From assembly GCA_016840305.1 (NCBI GenBank), contig JAEOSP010000144.1, positions 1-26,772 on the forward strand: DNA of 26,772 nt. Direction: 5' to 3'. Below, in pieces: positions 24,945-26,772 of the stretch. Source of the stretch: Candidatus Hodarchaeota archaeon (GTDB taxonomy: Archaea; Asgardarchaeota; Heimdallarchaeia; Hodarchaeales; Hodarchaeaceae). The notes beneath the pieces were generated by a model, which worked only from the letters and a program-made list of their open reading frames with translations, searched no databases and had not been told where the DNA came from. The position numbers and the translations under genes are program-made. Position 1 is the stretch's first letter. Each line of letters starts with the position of its first letter.

Positions 24945-25124
24945 GTGTCCATGGAAGAACTATTAAAGATCGAAATTTACCCTGAGCTCTCAAAACCTTG
25001 GGATTGCCCCTGTATGATTTGTGATCATCTTGAACGATGTGGAATTGGCCAAGAATTCAATCCAATTGGATGTCCATGGATGAATCATTTTATTTCATTG
25101 ATGATTGAAGAAATTAGCAGTTAA
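24945..25124 (+). CDS. Mini-protein with an RPC39/TFE-beta-like Fe-S cysteine motif
   Basis: A short gene of 57 residues (ATG 24951) or 59 (GTG 24945). The GTG is favoured by GAGGA at 24933-24937, seven bases upstream. A T-rich TATA-like sequence near 24900-24910 fits. Numbered from the ATG, cysteines are at 19, 21, 24, 30 and 41. C21-x2-C24-x5-C30-x10-C41, with NP three residues before the last one and WM after it, repeats the arrangement of the cubane 4Fe-4S ligands of the RNA polymerase III subunit RPC39 and of archaeal TFE-beta (human residues 287, 290, 296 and 307, from memory). The winged helices of those proteins are missing. An Fe-S or zinc mini-protein acting with transcription or another Fe-S enzyme is therefore suggested, not shown. 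Convergent with the GNAT gene 17 bases away. Confidence 0.65.
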   Translation: MSMEELLKIEIYPELSKPWDCPCMICDHLERCGIGQEFNPIGCPWMNHFISLMIEEISS

Positions 25125-25141
25125 AATTTTAATGTTGACAA

Positions 25142-26098
25142 TTAAAGCGATTTGTACATGAAATGATTTGAAATTTTGTACCCGTTCTTTTCAAATAATA
25201 ATGCCTTCTTTTTATTAAAGCAATGAATGCCTGTTCTTATTATGTTAAGCTCTAGCTTCAACGTTTCTATTTCCAATCTTTGGAGAAGGTCTGAAATTAT
25301 CCCCTCTTTGTTCACATTTGGAATTACACCGATATCAAGTAACCAAACGTATGATTTTTCTCCTAAATCCCCTTTTGATTCATAAGCCCAAAAAAAACCT
25401 TGAAAGGTTTTCTTATCATCTTCTGCAACATATGTGATGTGCTCTGGCTTTATTTCCTTTTTCAGAGATTGAAATTTTGTAAGAAGTTCCTCTTCCTGCA
25501 CTTCTTGGTGTGCCAGAGCAACTTCCTGAAATTGAAGTCTGACTAAATTCATAATGTTCCTTTCATCATTTGCATTTGTAATTTTGCGAATTTTTACACC
25601 AGATACTCCTTTTTTATCGTTTTTGACCTGTTTAATTGTCTTTTGAGTATAATAATTGATGTCACAAAATCCAGTTGACATGTACATATTAATAGCATTT
25701 TCATTATGACCAAATACATGCAATCCAAGCTTCTCAAAACCAGTTTTCTTTGCCCAGAGTTCAGCTTGTCTGATTAGTTCTTTACCAATCCCTCTTTTCC
25801 GAAATTCCTTATCTACATGAATATCAAATATCCAGGCTGGATCACTTGCAAAGTCCCAAGGCTCACTTGAACCTCTGTTAGAAATCCAAATATGTCCAAT
25901 CAGAGCTCCTGATTCATGCTTAACAACAAAAATACCTGTTTTTTGTTTTTTAGCAAGAAAACTCTTAAGATCTTCTTTAAATTCCTCGTAGGTTACCTTA
26001 TCATCTATCATACCGTTCTCTTTGGAAAATTGATACTCAATTGCAAAGAAGAAATCCATATCATCCTCTGTTGTGGCAGGTTGAATTGTATAGTGCAC
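25142..26098 (-). CDS. Two-domain GNAT acetyltransferase
   Basis: A 318-residue cytosolic protein made of two GNAT domains. The first (about 1-155) has the acetyl-CoA loop R100-K-R-G103-I-G105 (DKEFRKRGIGKELI) and the later NENAINMYMSTGF block of motif B. The second (about 168-318) keeps the fold and the final KKKALLFEKNGYKI block, but its acetyl-CoA loop is degenerate (NVNKEGIISDLL), so it probably no longer binds the cofactor. The start is GTG 26098, with GGGAT a few bases before it. It lies 24 bases behind the ABC-2 permease gene on the same strand, so the two are probably cotranscribed. The substrate, a small amine or a protein N-terminus, is unknown. Confidence 0.83.
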   Translation of the reverse strand: MHYTIQPATTEDDMDFFFAIEYQFSKENGMIDDKVTYEEFKEDLKSFLAKKQKTGIFVVKHESGALIGHIWISNRGSSEPWDFASDPAWIFDIHVDKEFRKRGIGKELIRQAELWAKKTGFEKLGLHVFGHNENAINMYMSTGFCDINYYTQKTIKQVKNDKKGVSGVKIRKITNANDERNIMNLVRLQFQEVALAHQEVQEEELLTKFQSLKKEIKPEHITYVAEDDKKTFQGFFWAYESKGDLGEKSYVWLLDIGVIPNVNKEGIISDLLQRLEIETLKLELNIIRTGIHCFNKKKALLFEKNGYKISNHFMYKSL

Positions 26099-26122
26099 TA
26101 TTATCCCTTTTTTTTCAGAAAT

Positions 26123-26772
26123 CTAATATTCTGCGAGATTACCGTCTTTTTTTGCTCTTTCAACAGTCTTTCGGAAATAAGTTATCCCAAAAATTGGTAG
26201 TACGATTGCGAACAAGGCAACAAGTAGAAATTCTAATTCAAATGGGAGAAGTTCTGGAGAAACACCGATCAGAGTAGACCGAAAAAGATCAACACAATAT
26301 GACAAAGGTATTAATTTGGAAATAAGAAGTACAATATCAGGCAGAGCTGAAAAGGGGAAGAACATTGCACAAAAAATCATGAAGAAGAATTGTAGAAAAT
26401 TTGTTAAGGTGTTCATTGATTCTTTATAACGTAATGCTAATCCTGCAAAGCCAAATGAAAAACCAAAGCAAACAAAAAGGCTAAGAATCAGTTCAACAAA
26501 TCCTAGCAATGCATTTTCAAGTGGTAATTTTCCAAAAACTGCAGACATGAAGAGAAAAGCCACAACTACATTTAAACTTGTCCAAAGAACATTAGACAAG
26601 ATCCTTGAAACTAATGTGGAGAAATAGCTGATTGGTGACATAAATAGTGATTCTAATGTCCCTTGATATTGTTCTTCCCGTAATGAGTTACCAATATCCC
26701 AAAGGGCTGTAGAGAAAAATATAAAGAGGATAAAAGAGTAAAACATTAAACCTACCCCATAACTTTCCATCT
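26123..26772 (-). CDS. ABC-2 type transporter permease, N-terminus off the window
   Basis: The frame stays open to the window edge, and the visible 215 or so residues contain five of the six membrane segments expected of ABC-2 permeases. The block REEQYQGTLESLFMSPIS is the typical loop that contacts the ATP-binding subunit. The segment that should precede it lies outside the window, so the ATG near 26770 is probably internal rather than the true start. The protein would export a drug, lipid or polysaccharide together with an ATPase encoded further to the right. It ends with a TAG stop 24 bases before the GNAT gene. Confidence 0.85.
   Translation of the reverse strand, partial: MESYGVGLMFYSFILFIFFSTALWDIGNSLREEQYQGTLESLFMSPISYFSTLVSRILSNVLWTSLNVVVAFLFMSAVFGKLPLENALLGFVELILSLFVCFGFSFGFAGLALRYKESMNTLTNFLQFFFMIFCAMFFPFSALPDIVLLISKLIPLSYCVDLFRSTLIGVSPELLPFELEFLLVALFAIVLPIFGITYFRKTVERAKKDGNLAEY

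Noticed and set aside
25916..26277. Two plus-strand frames opposite the GNAT and ABC permease genes
   Set aside because: Both lie antisense to clearly recognisable conserved proteins, overlap one another and have low-complexity products.
1..26772. CRISPR array, insertion sequence or integrated element
   Set aside because: No regularly spaced repeats, no transposase or integrase frame, no terminal inverted repeats around gene groups, and no tRNA attachment site were seen. The only repeats are the gene duplications described.

Overview
The window is AT-rich DNA from an archaeon, most likely an Asgard-type (Lokiarchaeia/Heimdallarchaeia/Thorarchaeia-like) genome. The archaeal reading rests on several signals. 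TATA boxes sit about 25-30 bases before starts or predicted transcript ends. Ribosome sites resemble GGTGATC and decide several TTG and GTG starts. Some genes look leaderless, transcripts end in pyrimidine/oligo-T tracts, and two very large secreted proteins carry a C-terminal membrane tail followed by basic residues. The Asgard placement is inference from overall gene style and was not tested by phylogeny.

Left part (1-9410). An RNase HI gene cut by the window edge lies behind a hydantoinase/dihydropyrimidinase-type amidohydrolase on the minus strand. Divergent from it is a second, deaminase/chlorohydrolase-type amidohydrolase. Next comes a 1440-residue surface protein with repeated acidic-loop beta domains, an alpha/alpha toroid and an Ig-like module. 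Just after it lies a short decayed copy of the last 25 codons of the second amidohydrolase, abutting the stop codon of a convergent MFS transporter.

Middle part (9411-17252). Two tandem paralogous small membrane proteins have copied promoters that share a dyad at a fixed distance from the start. They are followed by a fragment of a surface protein, an HtpX-like M48 membrane protease, a saccharopine-dehydrogenase-like oxidoreductase, a membrane protein with a zinc-ribbon tail, a NosD-like beta-helix surface protein and a small VOC-fold protein.

Right part (17389-26772). The most interesting locus is a four-gene plus-strand cluster: corrinoid protein, zinc-type homocysteine S-methyltransferase, non-pyrrolysine MttB-family methyltransferase, and a MetH-type reactivation protein with a Cys-rich tail. 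These are three of the four modules of cobalamin-dependent methionine synthase as separate proteins, with the methyl-folate module replaced by an MttB-type enzyme. This suggests methionine made with methyl groups from a methylated amine. After it come a membrane protein, L-aspartate oxidase (NadB), a LigB/MEMO-like protein, a two-domain GNAT protein and a truncated ABC-2 permease. Between the LigB-like and GNAT genes is a 57-59 residue protein whose cysteine spacing matches the Fe-S motif of RPC39/TFE-beta. No rRNA, tRNA, CRISPR array or insertion sequence was seen.
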